Assembly: GCA_014859785.1 (NCBI GenBank)
Contig: JACUTP010000015.1
Span: 1 to 20,578, forward strand
Direction: 5' to 3'
Source: Candidatus Methanoperedentaceae archaeon
GTDB taxonomy: Archaea > Halobacteriota > Methanosarcinia > Methanosarcinales > Methanoperedenaceae
DNA length: 20,578 nt
A model generated the notes under the pieces. It did no database searches. It worked only from the letters and a program-made list of their open reading frames with translations, and was not told where the DNA came from. This document shows, piece by piece, positions 1-6,855 of the stretch; position 1 is the first letter of the stretch; each line of letters begins with the position of its first letter. The translations under genes were made by a program, and so were the position numbers.

Positions 1-134
1 CAAATGAACTTCAGGCAGAAGTTGCAAAGTTCAAACTGGACGATGATTCGCCAGGACTTCGGGACGAAACCATGGCAAAAGTGCATGGACAGGGTTCTGG
101 AAAAAAATATGTAACCATAAAAAGCGGTATTTAA
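1..134 (+). CDS. Methyl-accepting chemotaxis protein, C-terminal end (partial)
   Basis: Only the last 43 codons are present; the gene starts before the window. Read in frame 3 the peptide begins NELQAEVAKFKLD, which resembles the usual tail of a chemoreceptor signalling domain (A-x-E-L-Q-x-x-V-x-x-F). It ends in TAA at 132-134. The stop is one base before the cheW ATG, so the two are almost certainly co-transcribed. By family knowledge the protein would sense a ligand or redox cue and pass the signal through CheW to the CheA kinase. The sensory part is not visible, so the stimulus is unknown. The call rests on a short tail plus the cheW neighbour. Confidence 0.72.
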   Translation, partial: NELQAEVAKFKLDDDSPGLRDETMAKVHGQGSGKKYVTIKSGI

Positions 135-135
135 C

Positions 136-681
136 ATGGAAGCTAAAACTACAGGCAAAGAAAGAAGTACCAGTGACATCGATAAAAAAATAAGAGGCGG
201 CGAGCTCCAGCTTGTCGTCTTTAATATTGGTGATGAGGAGTTCGGCGTTGAAATAATGAATGTCCAGGAAATCATCCGTATGACCAATATTACAAAAATT
301 CCGCAGGCACCGAATTATGTCAGGGGAATTATCAACCTTCGGGGAAGGATTGTGATTGTGATAAACCTTAATGACATAATGGGTATGGATGGAAAAAATT
401 CAGATGAACATACCCGCATCATTGTAGCAGAGATGGGTGAGACTGTGGTGGGTTTTATCGTTGATTCCGTGACCGAGGTATTGCGTCTTCCTGAAATTAA
501 TGTTGAACCTGCTCCTGCTATAATTTCTAACAGGATTAACACCGAATATATCCTCGGGGTTGGCAAAATAAATGAAAGGCTGCTGATCCTCCTGAACCTG
601 CATAACGTACTTAATGAAAATGAGTTTAACACCTTGAATAAACTTGCCTCAGATGCAGAAGGGGCAGAAGTAACCGTTTAA
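136..681 (+). CDS. cheW: Chemotaxis coupling protein CheW
   Basis: A 181-residue protein whose core (about residues 22-165) is a complete CheW domain. It opens with ELQLVVFNIGDEEFGVEI, followed by VQEIIR, the I-P-x-A-P-x-Y-V-x-G-I-I-N-L-R-G signature and a late IDSVTEVLRL-like segment (VDSVTEVLRL). CheW is a cytosolic adaptor of two SH3-like barrels that joins chemoreceptors to the CheA histidine kinase. The charged first 20 residues are a variable leader. The length is normal for the family with a short C-terminal tail. It follows the receptor gene by one base, so it is probably translationally coupled to it; no clear Shine-Dalgarno is seen. A hairpin overlapping its stop codon ends the unit. 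Confidence 0.95.
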   Translation: MEAKTTGKERSTSDIDKKIRGGELQLVVFNIGDEEFGVEIMNVQEIIRMTNITKIPQAPNYVRGIINLRGRIVIVINLNDIMGMDGKNSDEHTRIIVAEMGETVVGFIVDSVTEVLRLPEINVEPAPAIISNRINTEYILGVGKINERLLILLNLHNVLNENEFNTLNKLASDAEGAEVTV

Positions 682-699
682 AACTTCTGCACTTTTTTT
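664..699 (+). terminator. Hairpin plus T-run terminator after cheW
   Basis: GCAGAAGT (664-671) pairs perfectly with ACTTCTGC (683-690) around an 11-base loop, and a run of seven T follows at 693-699. The left arm lies inside the last cheW codons and the stop codon is in the loop. Archaeal termination mainly needs the T-run, so the hairpin may be auxiliary. Confidence 0.6.
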
Positions 700-748
700 A
701 ATTCCTTGACAGCAATTAAGAGGTTAAACCGGGATTGTAAAACACAAA

Positions 749-871
749 ATATAAATATTAAAAAGATGGCTAATACTTAAAAACGCTTCAAAAACGGAAA
801 AACGGTTTGCTCTATGTATTTACGCTATGTAAACGTATTTAATAGGGCTTTTGTAAAACAATTTAAAACGG
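749..871 (+). promoter_or_regulatory. Promoter region of cytochrome module A with AAAAACGG repeats
   Basis: The stretch between cheW and the first cytochrome gene has no gene. It holds an AT-rich TATA-like element at 749-760, an exact tandem pair of the 8-mer AAAAACGG at 790-797 and 798-805, and a shorter AAAACGG at 865-871. A second TATA-like element, TATTTAATA, lies at about 836-844, roughly 45 bases before the ATG. A direct repeat CTATGTA occurs at 812-818 and 825-831. The same 8-mer occurs three times before the paralogous cytochrome gene (4600-4640), so a shared regulator site is plausible. The function is inferred only from sharing and position. Confidence 0.5.
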
Positions 872-884
872 TAGGTTTGAAAAA

Positions 885-1850
885 ATGGAATTGAAGATGT
901 TTAGAAAATTTATAGTAGCCAATTTAGTGTTAATCGGACTTCTCCTTTTTATTTCTAATGTGGGCGCTTCCGATAATTCTTGTATTGACTGTCATAAGAC
1001 GTTATCCCCTTTTATTGAAGTTCAAAAACAATTTAACCAGATCAGGATTCAACATCTTGAAAAAAGCGTAAGCTGTTCTCTTGAATGCCACGAGGACAGG
1101 GTACAGCAACTTGCTACTGCAAATTACCTGCAGTGGAGTGAATCCACACATGCGTTAAATGATGTAACATGTGAAATATGCCACGGCGGAAATCCGGCAC
1201 AGCCTGCTAAAGAAATGGCGCATGCAGGTATAAAAAAATCAACCGATACTGAAAGCCCGGTATATTATACCAACGTTCCGGAAACATGCGGTAATTGCCA
1301 TTCAAAGGAACTTGATAATTTTGACAACAGCATGCATTACAAAAAGCTTAAAGATTTAAAACTTGCCCCGACATGTACCACCTGCCATGCGCCCCATACA
1401 TTTGAGGTTTTAAATCCTGTAGAATTCAGGAATTTCTGTGGTAACTGCCATTCCGTGTACAAGAAGGTAGCACCTTATGATATTCCCCTGGATGCAGAAT
1501 ACTTGCTCGTAAAAGTAAATAAACTGAAATTCAATATCGATACGGCTAACCAGGATATATTCTGGGCAGAAAAAGAAGGTGTGGATGTAACACAGGCTAA
1601 AAAGCACGTTAATGATGCACTGGAGCGCATGAATGCCCTTGCACCTATGTGGCATGAATTCAACCTGACTCATTTTGAGGCTGAAGTTGATTATGCAAAT
1701 AGCCTTGCATTGAAAGCCCGGGAGATGGTTGAACCATCTCCCACCCCAACACAGACCGAACCACCCCGAACACCCGGATTTGCAGGTCTTTATGGGATAG
1801 TGTCTCTTCTGGCAGTCCTGTTAATAAAGAGAAATCAGGAGCATAAGTAA
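885..1850 (+). CDS. Hexaheme c-type cytochrome with PGF-type C-terminal surface-anchor signal
   Basis: A 321-residue exported cytochrome. An N-terminal hydrophobic segment (about 9-27) acts as signal peptide. Six haem sites follow: CIDCH (33), CSLECH (64), CEICH (96), CGNCH (135), CTTCH (164) and CGNCH (185); the second is the non-canonical CX3CH type. The region from about 200 to 285 has no haem motif and looks helical, with M-W-H-x-F at its end. A Pro/Thr-rich spacer leads to T-P-G-F (296-299), a hydrophobic stretch and the basic tail IKRNQEHK. That tail has the layout of archaeosortase (PGF-CTERM) substrates, so the protein is probably lipid-anchored on the outer face. It is first in a four-gene unit and a clear paralogue of the protein at 4679-5680. 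The specific family is not recognised. A start at codon 5 (897) is possible, but the N-terminal M-E-L-K-M matches M-E-I-K-M of the paralogue. Confidence 0.88.
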   Translation: MELKMFRKFIVANLVLIGLLLFISNVGASDNSCIDCHKTLSPFIEVQKQFNQIRIQHLEKSVSCSLECHEDRVQQLATANYLQWSESTHALNDVTCEICHGGNPAQPAKEMAHAGIKKSTDTESPVYYTNVPETCGNCHSKELDNFDNSMHYKKLKDLKLAPTCTTCHAPHTFEVLNPVEFRNFCGNCHSVYKKVAPYDIPLDAEYLLVKVNKLKFNIDTANQDIFWAEKEGVDVTQAKKHVNDALERMNALAPMWHEFNLTHFEAEVDYANSLALKAREMVEPSPTPTQTEPPRTPGFAGLYGIVSLLAVLLIKRNQEHK

Positions 1851-1872
1851 ACTGCATACAGGTGAGAGAATA

Positions 1873-2322
1873 ATGCAACCACACTTGAAAAGGGCATTTA
1901 CGTTACTGGCAATTATAATAATTGCCTTTATTTTTGTCAGGTCACTTGCAGTTCCTGGTTCATTCGGGGAATACGGCTGGTACCGGGGAGATTCGGTAAA
2001 TGAATTAAGAAGTCAGGATATTGAGTATGCAGGTTCACGGACCTGTGGTGATGTGGGTTGCCACAATACACTGTATTCAATCTGGAACCAGTCCAGGCAT
2101 AAAACAGTGAACTGCGAAACATGCCATGGTCCTTCTGAAAAACATGCAAGCAATATAAGGATAATGCCCGAACCTGCTGACGACTCAAGGGATTTCTGCG
2201 GTTTATGCCATTATAACAGGGTAGCAAGACCCGACGGGTTCCCGCAGGTAGACCCTGAAACACACGGGCAGAATTTAAGGTGCGCTTACTGCCATAATCC
2301 CCACAAGCCCTGGTTTGTGTGA
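1873..2322 (+). CDS. Membrane-anchored tetraheme c-type cytochrome
   Basis: A 149-residue protein with one N-terminal hydrophobic helix (about 8-27), which could be a signal anchor, and four haem sites: CGDVGCH (58, a CX4CH motif), CETCH (81), CGLCH (109) and CAYCH (137). Further His residues, such as H75, H90, H131 and H144, could be distal ligands. It begins 22 bases after the hexaheme gene, with a GAGAG stretch upstream of the ATG. It ends just before the FeS protein gene, whose ribosome binding site lies immediately after the stop. By analogy with Nrf/Qrc/Dsr-type complexes, a small cytochrome next to FeS and NrfD subunits would take electrons from them on the outer face of the membrane. 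That role is inferred from context; the exact family is not recognised. Confidence 0.87.
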   Translation: MQPHLKRAFTLLAIIIIAFIFVRSLAVPGSFGEYGWYRGDSVNELRSQDIEYAGSRTCGDVGCHNTLYSIWNQSRHKTVNCETCHGPSEKHASNIRIMPEPADDSRDFCGLCHYNRVARPDGFPQVDPETHGQNLRCAYCHNPHKPWFV

Positions 2323-2336
2323 ATGGAGGTTTTAAT

Positions 2337-3107
2337 ATGAATTTATCAAGACGCGATTTTACTAAAATCGGATCAAAGATTGTTATAGGGGCGGCATCAG
2401 GTCCTGTAATTATCGATGCCCTTGTCAAAAAAGCCCGGGCTTTAGAAATTTCCCCGCTGCGGGATTACGACTGGAACGAGCATTTCTGGGGATATGTTGT
2501 TGATACTACGAAATGTATTGGCTGCGGAAGATGTGCCAATGCATGTAAACTTGAGAACGAAGTTCCTTTTGACGAACCGGTTTACAGGACATGGGTTGAA
2601 AGATACCGTGTCTTAAAAGAAGGTGAGGCGGTTATAGATTCTCCCAACGGTAGTATAGATGGGTTTACGGATGACATTCCTGAAGATGAAATAAATAAAG
2701 CATTTTATGTTCCTAAAATATGCAACCATTGTGAGAATCCACCGTGTGTCCAGGTCTGTCCTGTAGGCGCGACATATACTACAAATGACGGGGTAGTCCT
2801 TGTTGATTACGAATACTGTATTGGGTGCAGGTACTGCATACAGGCATGTCCTTACGGTGCCAGGTACTATAACAATGAAAAAGGTACAGCAGATAAATGT
2901 ACATGGTGCTATCACAGGATAACCAGGGGGCTTTTGCCAGCATGTGTAAAGGCATGTCCTGTCGGTGCAAGGAAGTTTGGTGACCTTAAAGACACTGAAA
3001 GTGAAGTAAATAAAATCCTTGACAGGGAAAGGATTAACGTCCATAAACCAGAACTTGGCACCAAACCAAAAGTGTATTATATCGGACTTGACCGGGTGGT
3101 GAGATGA
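2337..3107 (+). CDS. Tat-exported protein with four 4Fe-4S clusters (NrfC/DsrO/HybA type)
   Basis: A 256-residue protein counted from the ATG at 2337. That start is preceded by GGAGGT at 2325-2330 with six-base spacing, so an in-frame GTG at 2319 is rejected. The N-terminus SRRDFTK is a twin-arginine export signal, followed by a hydrophobic stretch and an A-R-A cleavage-like site near residue 35. Sixteen cysteines fall into the four-cluster pattern: 60/63/66/70, 129/132/137/141, 161/164/167/171 and 188/191/203/207. This is the electron-wire subunit that pairs with NrfD-type membrane proteins in the Nrf, Dsr, Hme and Qrc families. Its stop overlaps the NrfD start by four bases (ATGA). The Tat signal puts the clusters on the outside of the cytoplasmic membrane. 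Confidence 0.93.
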   Translation: MNLSRRDFTKIGSKIVIGAASGPVIIDALVKKARALEISPLRDYDWNEHFWGYVVDTTKCIGCGRCANACKLENEVPFDEPVYRTWVERYRVLKEGEAVIDSPNGSIDGFTDDIPEDEINKAFYVPKICNHCENPPCVQVCPVGATYTTNDGVVLVDYEYCIGCRYCIQACPYGARYYNNEKGTADKCTWCYHRITRGLLPACVKACPVGARKFGDLKDTESEVNKILDRERINVHKPELGTKPKVYYIGLDRVVR

Positions 3108-4294
3108 TGGAAAACCTTGTATGGGGATATATATATCCCAACGAAGCTGAAATCCAGTGGAGCATCCTGATTGTACTCTATCCTTATATTACAGGTCTTG
3201 TTGCAGGTGCTTTCATAGCATCATCATTGTACCATGTTTTCGGTAACAAGGACATTAAACCGGTTGCAAGGTTTGCACTTTTAACCGCATTTGCTTTCCT
3301 TTGCGTGGCTATGTTGCCGCTTCTGGCACATCTCGGGAATCCGCAGCGTGCACTTTCGATTATGTTCACTCCGCATCTTTCCTCGGCAATGTCTGGCTTC
3401 GGGTACATTTTCTCGTTTTATTTTATTGTTGTAGTGCTCGAGATATGGCTGGCTTTCAGGGTAGATATTGTCAATGCGGCATTAAACTCAAGGGGGTGGA
3501 AAGAATTATTATATTCTGCACTGGCGCTGTTTTCATACGACATTTCAGAAAAAGCGCTGGAAGCTGACGAAAAACTCGGGAGGAAACTTGCCATAATCGG
3601 GATACCGTCAGCGGCTTTCCTTCATGGTTATGTGGGTTTTATTTTTGGCGGGATTAAAGCCAACCCGTGGTGGTCATCATCGCTCATGCCTATCATATTC
3701 CTGATGTCAGCAATTGTATCAGGAATTGCACTTCTTATTCTCCTTTATTTAGTAGTTATGAGAATCAAGAAACATCCGATAAATCATAAAACCCTTTATT
3801 CACTGGCGCATTACCTGTGGGTTTTCCTGATAGTTGCTGTTGTTCTTGAGATGCTTGAAATCATAAGTATAAAATATGAGGCACTTGAGGAAATAGAGAT
3901 TATTGAACACCTGCTTGCAGAAAAAATCGCTTTCACGTTCTACGGCATACAACTTACAATGGGTGCTTTAATACCATTTATACTTTTATTGCTGGTTGGT
4001 GTTATTAAAAACAGGGATAAATTGAAAGTTGCCATGGTAGCTATTTCTTCCATGTTTATATTAATAGGCGTATTTGCAATGAGGTGGAATGTTGTAATTG
4101 GCGGGCAGGAAATATCAAAGAGTCTTGCCGGGACAATGACTTATGTTCCTGTTTTCTTCCATCATGAGGGAGTGTTACCAGCTATCATAATCCTGATAAT
4201 ACCATTCATAATACTGCGGGTTGTAACTTACATACTGCCGCCATGGAAGGATATGATGGAGGAAAACGAAGAAGTCGCCGTTTCTTCAGAGTAA
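3104..4294 (+). CDS. NrfD/PsrC-type membrane quinone oxidoreductase subunit
   Basis: A 396-residue integral membrane protein with about nine hydrophobic segments, the usual NrfD/PsrC/DsrP layout. An early LAHLGNPQRA motif after the second helix and RWNVVIGGQ near residue 329 are typical of this family. Family members exchange electrons between membrane quinone or methanophenazine and a partner FeS subunit; they have no haem of their own. The start overlaps the stop of the FeS gene (ATGATGG), and either of two adjacent ATGs (3104 or 3107) could be used. The C-terminus is charged (ENEEVAV). Together with the FeS subunit and the two upstream cytochromes it forms a quinol:cytochrome oxidoreductase-like unit. 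Electron direction cannot be read from sequence. Confidence 0.9.
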   Translation: MMENLVWGYIYPNEAEIQWSILIVLYPYITGLVAGAFIASSLYHVFGNKDIKPVARFALLTAFAFLCVAMLPLLAHLGNPQRALSIMFTPHLSSAMSGFGYIFSFYFIVVVLEIWLAFRVDIVNAALNSRGWKELLYSALALFSYDISEKALEADEKLGRKLAIIGIPSAAFLHGYVGFIFGGIKANPWWSSSLMPIIFLMSAIVSGIALLILLYLVVMRIKKHPINHKTLYSLAHYLWVFLIVAVVLEMLEIISIKYEALEEIEIIEHLLAEKIAFTFYGIQLTMGALIPFILLLLVGVIKNRDKLKVAMVAISSMFILIGVFAMRWNVVIGGQEISKSLAGTMTYVPVFFHHEGVLPAIIILIIPFIILRVVTYILPPWKDMMEENEEVAVSSE

Positions 4295-4309
4295 ATAAAA
4301 GGAATGTGG

Positions 4310-4350
4310 GATTTCCCGGGTGTGTAAAACGCCGGGGAAATCATTTATTT
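4310..4350. terminator. Imperfect hairpin between convergent genes
   Basis: GATTTCCC (4310-4317) pairs with GGGAAATC (4335-4342). The stem extends by GG/CC with one bulged G at 4334, and a T-rich stretch follows. It sits 15 bases past the NrfD stop and also beyond the 3' end of the small minus-strand gene at 4368-4472, so it may serve both directions. Confidence 0.5.
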
Positions 4351-4367
4351 ATTTTTCCCAGGATTTA

Positions 4368-4472
4368 TTAAACAGTATAGAATATTTTCAGAACATAGTA
4401 GATTATCAATAAAATTACTATTATTGCCAGGATCGTTACAATTTCATCTTTTTTAATGCTTATTTTATCCAT
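4368..4472 (-). CDS. 34-residue single-helix membrane microprotein
   Basis: A short minus-strand frame in the 384-base gap between the two cytochrome modules. It starts ATG at 4472 and ends TAA at 4368-4370. The peptide is MDKISIKKDEIVTILAIIVI followed by LLIIYYVLKIFYTV: a charged head of ten residues, then one strongly hydrophobic helix to the end. A good ribosome binding site, AGGTGG, lies five bases before the ATG, and a TATA-like element (TTTAATATAG) is about 55 bases upstream. The charged-head plus transmembrane layout with an SD supports a real gene despite its size. Its function is unknown. Position suggests a small membrane partner of the neighbouring respiratory proteins, but it is on the opposite strand and transcribed away from module B. 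Confidence 0.55.
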   Translation of the reverse strand: MDKISIKKDEIVTILAIIVILLIIYYVLKIFYTV

Positions 4473-4559
4473 TTAAACCACCTTTCCTCGTTTTTAACTT
4501 CAATTTATTGTTTTATCATTCAACTATATTAAACCTGCCCATAAAAATATCGTAAGGTA

Positions 4560-4640
4560 TTTATTATATAGAATCGTGCTACAGAGCAATTAAGTTTATA
4601 AAAACGGGAATGAAAAACGGGTTAACAGTTATAAAAACGG
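4560..4640 (+). promoter_or_regulatory. Promoter region of cytochrome module B with three AAAAACGG repeats
   Basis: Exact copies of AAAAACGG occur at 4600-4607, 4613-4620 and 4633-4640. A TATA-like TTATAAAA at about 4630-4637 overlaps the third copy and lies about 45 bases before the GTG start, matching the TATA-to-start distance of module A. Another AT-rich element, TTTATTATATA, is at about 4560-4570. The first two copies lie upstream of the proposed TATA, as the tandem copies do at 790-805. Activator binding is the simplest reading, but it is inference. Confidence 0.5.
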
Positions 4641-4678
4641 CATTAACGTAAGTAGTGTAAAAAGCAACCACAATAACG

Positions 4679-5680
4679 GTGGAAATAAAAATGCCCCCAA
4701 AACCTAAAAACTCATACTTTTTCATGCACGTATTTAAAATATTATTTGTTTCGATAGTGCTTGCACTTTTCATTGTAAATGCTGGTACGGCTAAACCCGG
4801 ATATCCGGATTCACCTGATAATTCGTGTGTTGACTGCCACAAAAAAATATCCCCCTTCACTGAAGAACAGGGGCGACTTAATGAAATAAGAATTAAGCAT
4901 ATTGAAGAAAATAACGCTTCATGTTCATTCGCATGCCACGAGGATGTCCTGCGGAGAAGGGCTTCAGATAACTACCAACAATGGTATGATTCGGAACATT
5001 CCAATTATTATGTTACCTGTGATATATGCCATGGCGGCGACCCTGCCTCACATACGGAAGAAAAAGCCCATGCGTCAATGAAAGATATTAATAATCCTGA
5101 TAGTCCGATTTATTTTAAGAACATCCCTGACACCTGCGGGAACTGCCACTTTGAGGAAATTGACTATTTTAAAAACACTATGCACTACCAGAGATTAAGT
5201 GCTACAGCCAGCGGACCGTCGTGTATAACATGCCATAAAACCCACAGTTTCAAGATACTGACATCTTCTGAATTAACAGTTGTTTGCAGTGTTTGCCATA
5301 ATTTACAGGAACAGATTGCATCGGCAAGTGTGCCAAGGGATGCAAAAAATGCCCTTGAAAAACAGGAAAAACTGAAAACAGGAATTCTTGAAGCAAGGGT
5401 TGCTATTGTTAATGCCAAATCTTCTGGTAAAGAGGTCGCAACAGCAGAGTTGTATCTAAATAATGCAGAAAACACATTTGATGGATTGCCCCATCTCTGG
5501 CACAGGTTTGACCTGAAGAATTTTGATGAAAACGTCCAGAAAGGTATTGAATGGGCTAAAAGAGCAGAATATGAAGCATCGGGTATTGAACCTGAAGTAC
5601 CTGAAATACCTGGTTTTGGAATAATAATGATTACAGGTATTTTCGCAATGTTATACATTATTGGAAAAAGGGAGCACTGA
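4679..5680 (+). CDS. Hexaheme c-type cytochrome with PGF-type surface-anchor signal (paralogue)
   Basis: A 333-residue exported cytochrome, colinear with the protein at 885-1850. It has a signal segment (about 19-37) and six haem sites: CVDCH (50), CSFACH (82, CX3CH), then CDICH, CGNCH, CITCH and CSVCH. Motif order, the odd second motif, the HGGDPA/HGGNPA segment, the P-D/E-T-C-G-N-C-H block and the haem-free helical C-terminal part are all shared. The tail I-P-G-F (310-313), a hydrophobic stretch and GKREH again fit an archaeosortase PGF-CTERM signal. The track start is GTG at 4679; an ATG at 4691 is in frame. The GTG is favoured because M-E-I-K-M aligns with M-E-L-K-M of the paralogue. It is followed five bases later by a 13-haem cytochrome. 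Confidence 0.88.
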   Translation: MEIKMPPKPKNSYFFMHVFKILFVSIVLALFIVNAGTAKPGYPDSPDNSCVDCHKKISPFTEEQGRLNEIRIKHIEENNASCSFACHEDVLRRRASDNYQQWYDSEHSNYYVTCDICHGGDPASHTEEKAHASMKDINNPDSPIYFKNIPDTCGNCHFEEIDYFKNTMHYQRLSATASGPSCITCHKTHSFKILTSSELTVVCSVCHNLQEQIASASVPRDAKNALEKQEKLKTGILEARVAIVNAKSSGKEVATAELYLNNAENTFDGLPHLWHRFDLKNFDENVQKGIEWAKRAEYEASGIEPEVPEIPGFGIIMITGIFAMLYIIGKREH

Positions 5681-5685
5681 GTTAC

Positions 5686-6780
5686 ATGGAAAACGTCTCC
5701 CTGATAGCTGTTTTAAAACACTGGGTATCACGAAACAAGCTCCCCCTTATAATAATTCTGGTTATCCTGTTTTCAATGGTAGCCATAGCATCTGAAAAAA
5801 TGCTTGAAATAACTGAAAATCCTGAATTTTGCGGAAAGAACTGTCATATAATGAGACCTTACTACGATTCATGGCGGACTTCGTCACATAACGATGTCAG
5901 ATGTGTTGACTGCCATTATGAACCAGGGCTTGTCGGGCATGCAAAAGGCAAGATCGGCGGGCTTATGCAATTCTACAACTATGAAACTACAGTTGAAGAG
6001 TATTCTGGAAAGCTTTACGCAAAAGTCCTTGACAAGAACTGCCGGTTATGCCATGAAAACCGCTTGCACCTGGAAGTTAACTATATGGGTGTCAATTTCA
6101 GTCATGATAACCATTTACTTGAACCAAAGCGGAATGTCGGGTTGACATGCACAAGCTGCCATTCAATGGTTGTTATCGGTATGAAAGAACACCAATCAGT
6201 TACTGACCCGTCATGCAGCCAGTGCCATCCCAATATAATCCAGGAAGACCTGGGTCATATAGTAGTTACAACTTCAACCTGTTTTACCTGTCACTTCAAA
6301 GCCACCTCTGAAGATAAAACCATATCAGGCTGCCCTTCATGTCATGGACCACCCGAACAAACACATAAGGATTATACGAATTTTGACCACTCAAAGCATC
6401 TCAGCCGTGGATATGAATGCACTACCTGCCACGTAAACATGTCAAGCGGTACAAATGAAATTGTCCAGAAGACAATATGCCTATCATGCCACACAAGCAA
6501 GGAAAGAGTGGGAAAATATGATGATTTCGAATTCGTGCATGATACGCATGTTACCAAAACCAAGATAGCATGTTACAACTGTCACTTAGAAATTAAACAC
6601 GAGCCGGGAATCAAGGAAAACCTTTGTGCATCCTGCCATGGACAGGAGCATCCGAGCGACTGGCTTAATACGCACAAGAAAGAAGTATTGATCGGGAAGG
6701 TTTGCAGTGACTGTCACAAGCCAAATTTCTGTTCTGACTGTCATGCTACCGGTGTTTCAAGTGGTAAAAAACAGATATAG
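5686..6780 (+). CDS. NapC/NirT-like membrane-anchored 13-haem cytochrome
   Basis: A 364-residue protein with one N-terminal transmembrane helix (about 19-36) and 13 haem sites: one CX3CH (CGKNCH at 49) and twelve CXXCH (CVDCH at 73 through two CSDCH near the end). The first site continues H-x-M-x-P-Y-Y-x-S-W, which resembles the first haem of NapC/NirT quinol dehydrogenases. The remaining motifs form an extended repeat-like string, as in multiheme wires. It starts five bases after the stop of the hexaheme paralogue, so both are one transcript. A quinol-oxidising or electron-relay role is inferred from the NapC-like start and the anchor; the terminal acceptor cannot be told. There is no recognisable sorting signal at the C-terminus. 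Confidence 0.88.
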   Translation: MENVSLIAVLKHWVSRNKLPLIIILVILFSMVAIASEKMLEITENPEFCGKNCHIMRPYYDSWRTSSHNDVRCVDCHYEPGLVGHAKGKIGGLMQFYNYETTVEEYSGKLYAKVLDKNCRLCHENRLHLEVNYMGVNFSHDNHLLEPKRNVGLTCTSCHSMVVIGMKEHQSVTDPSCSQCHPNIIQEDLGHIVVTTSTCFTCHFKATSEDKTISGCPSCHGPPEQTHKDYTNFDHSKHLSRGYECTTCHVNMSSGTNEIVQKTICLSCHTSKERVGKYDDFEFVHDTHVTKTKIACYNCHLEIKHEPGIKENLCASCHGQEHPSDWLNTHKKEVLIGKVCSDCHKPNFCSDCHATGVSSGKKQI

Positions 6781-6855
6781 TTCAGTAGCCAGCAGTCGCA
6801 CTCCCGGTAAAACTTATCTGGTTCTGAATCTTATACCTGGTTTTACATTAAGACG

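Noticed and set aside
2319..2336. A GTG start six codons before the FeS protein ATG
   Set aside because: GGAGGT at 2325-2330 lies inside that extension and is well placed for the ATG at 2337; the Tat motif then falls near the N-terminus as expected.
1937..2428. A 163-codon minus-strand frame over the tetraheme and FeS genes
   Set aside because: It is an antisense shadow of two well-supported cytochrome/FeS genes, with no family features and no ribosome site.
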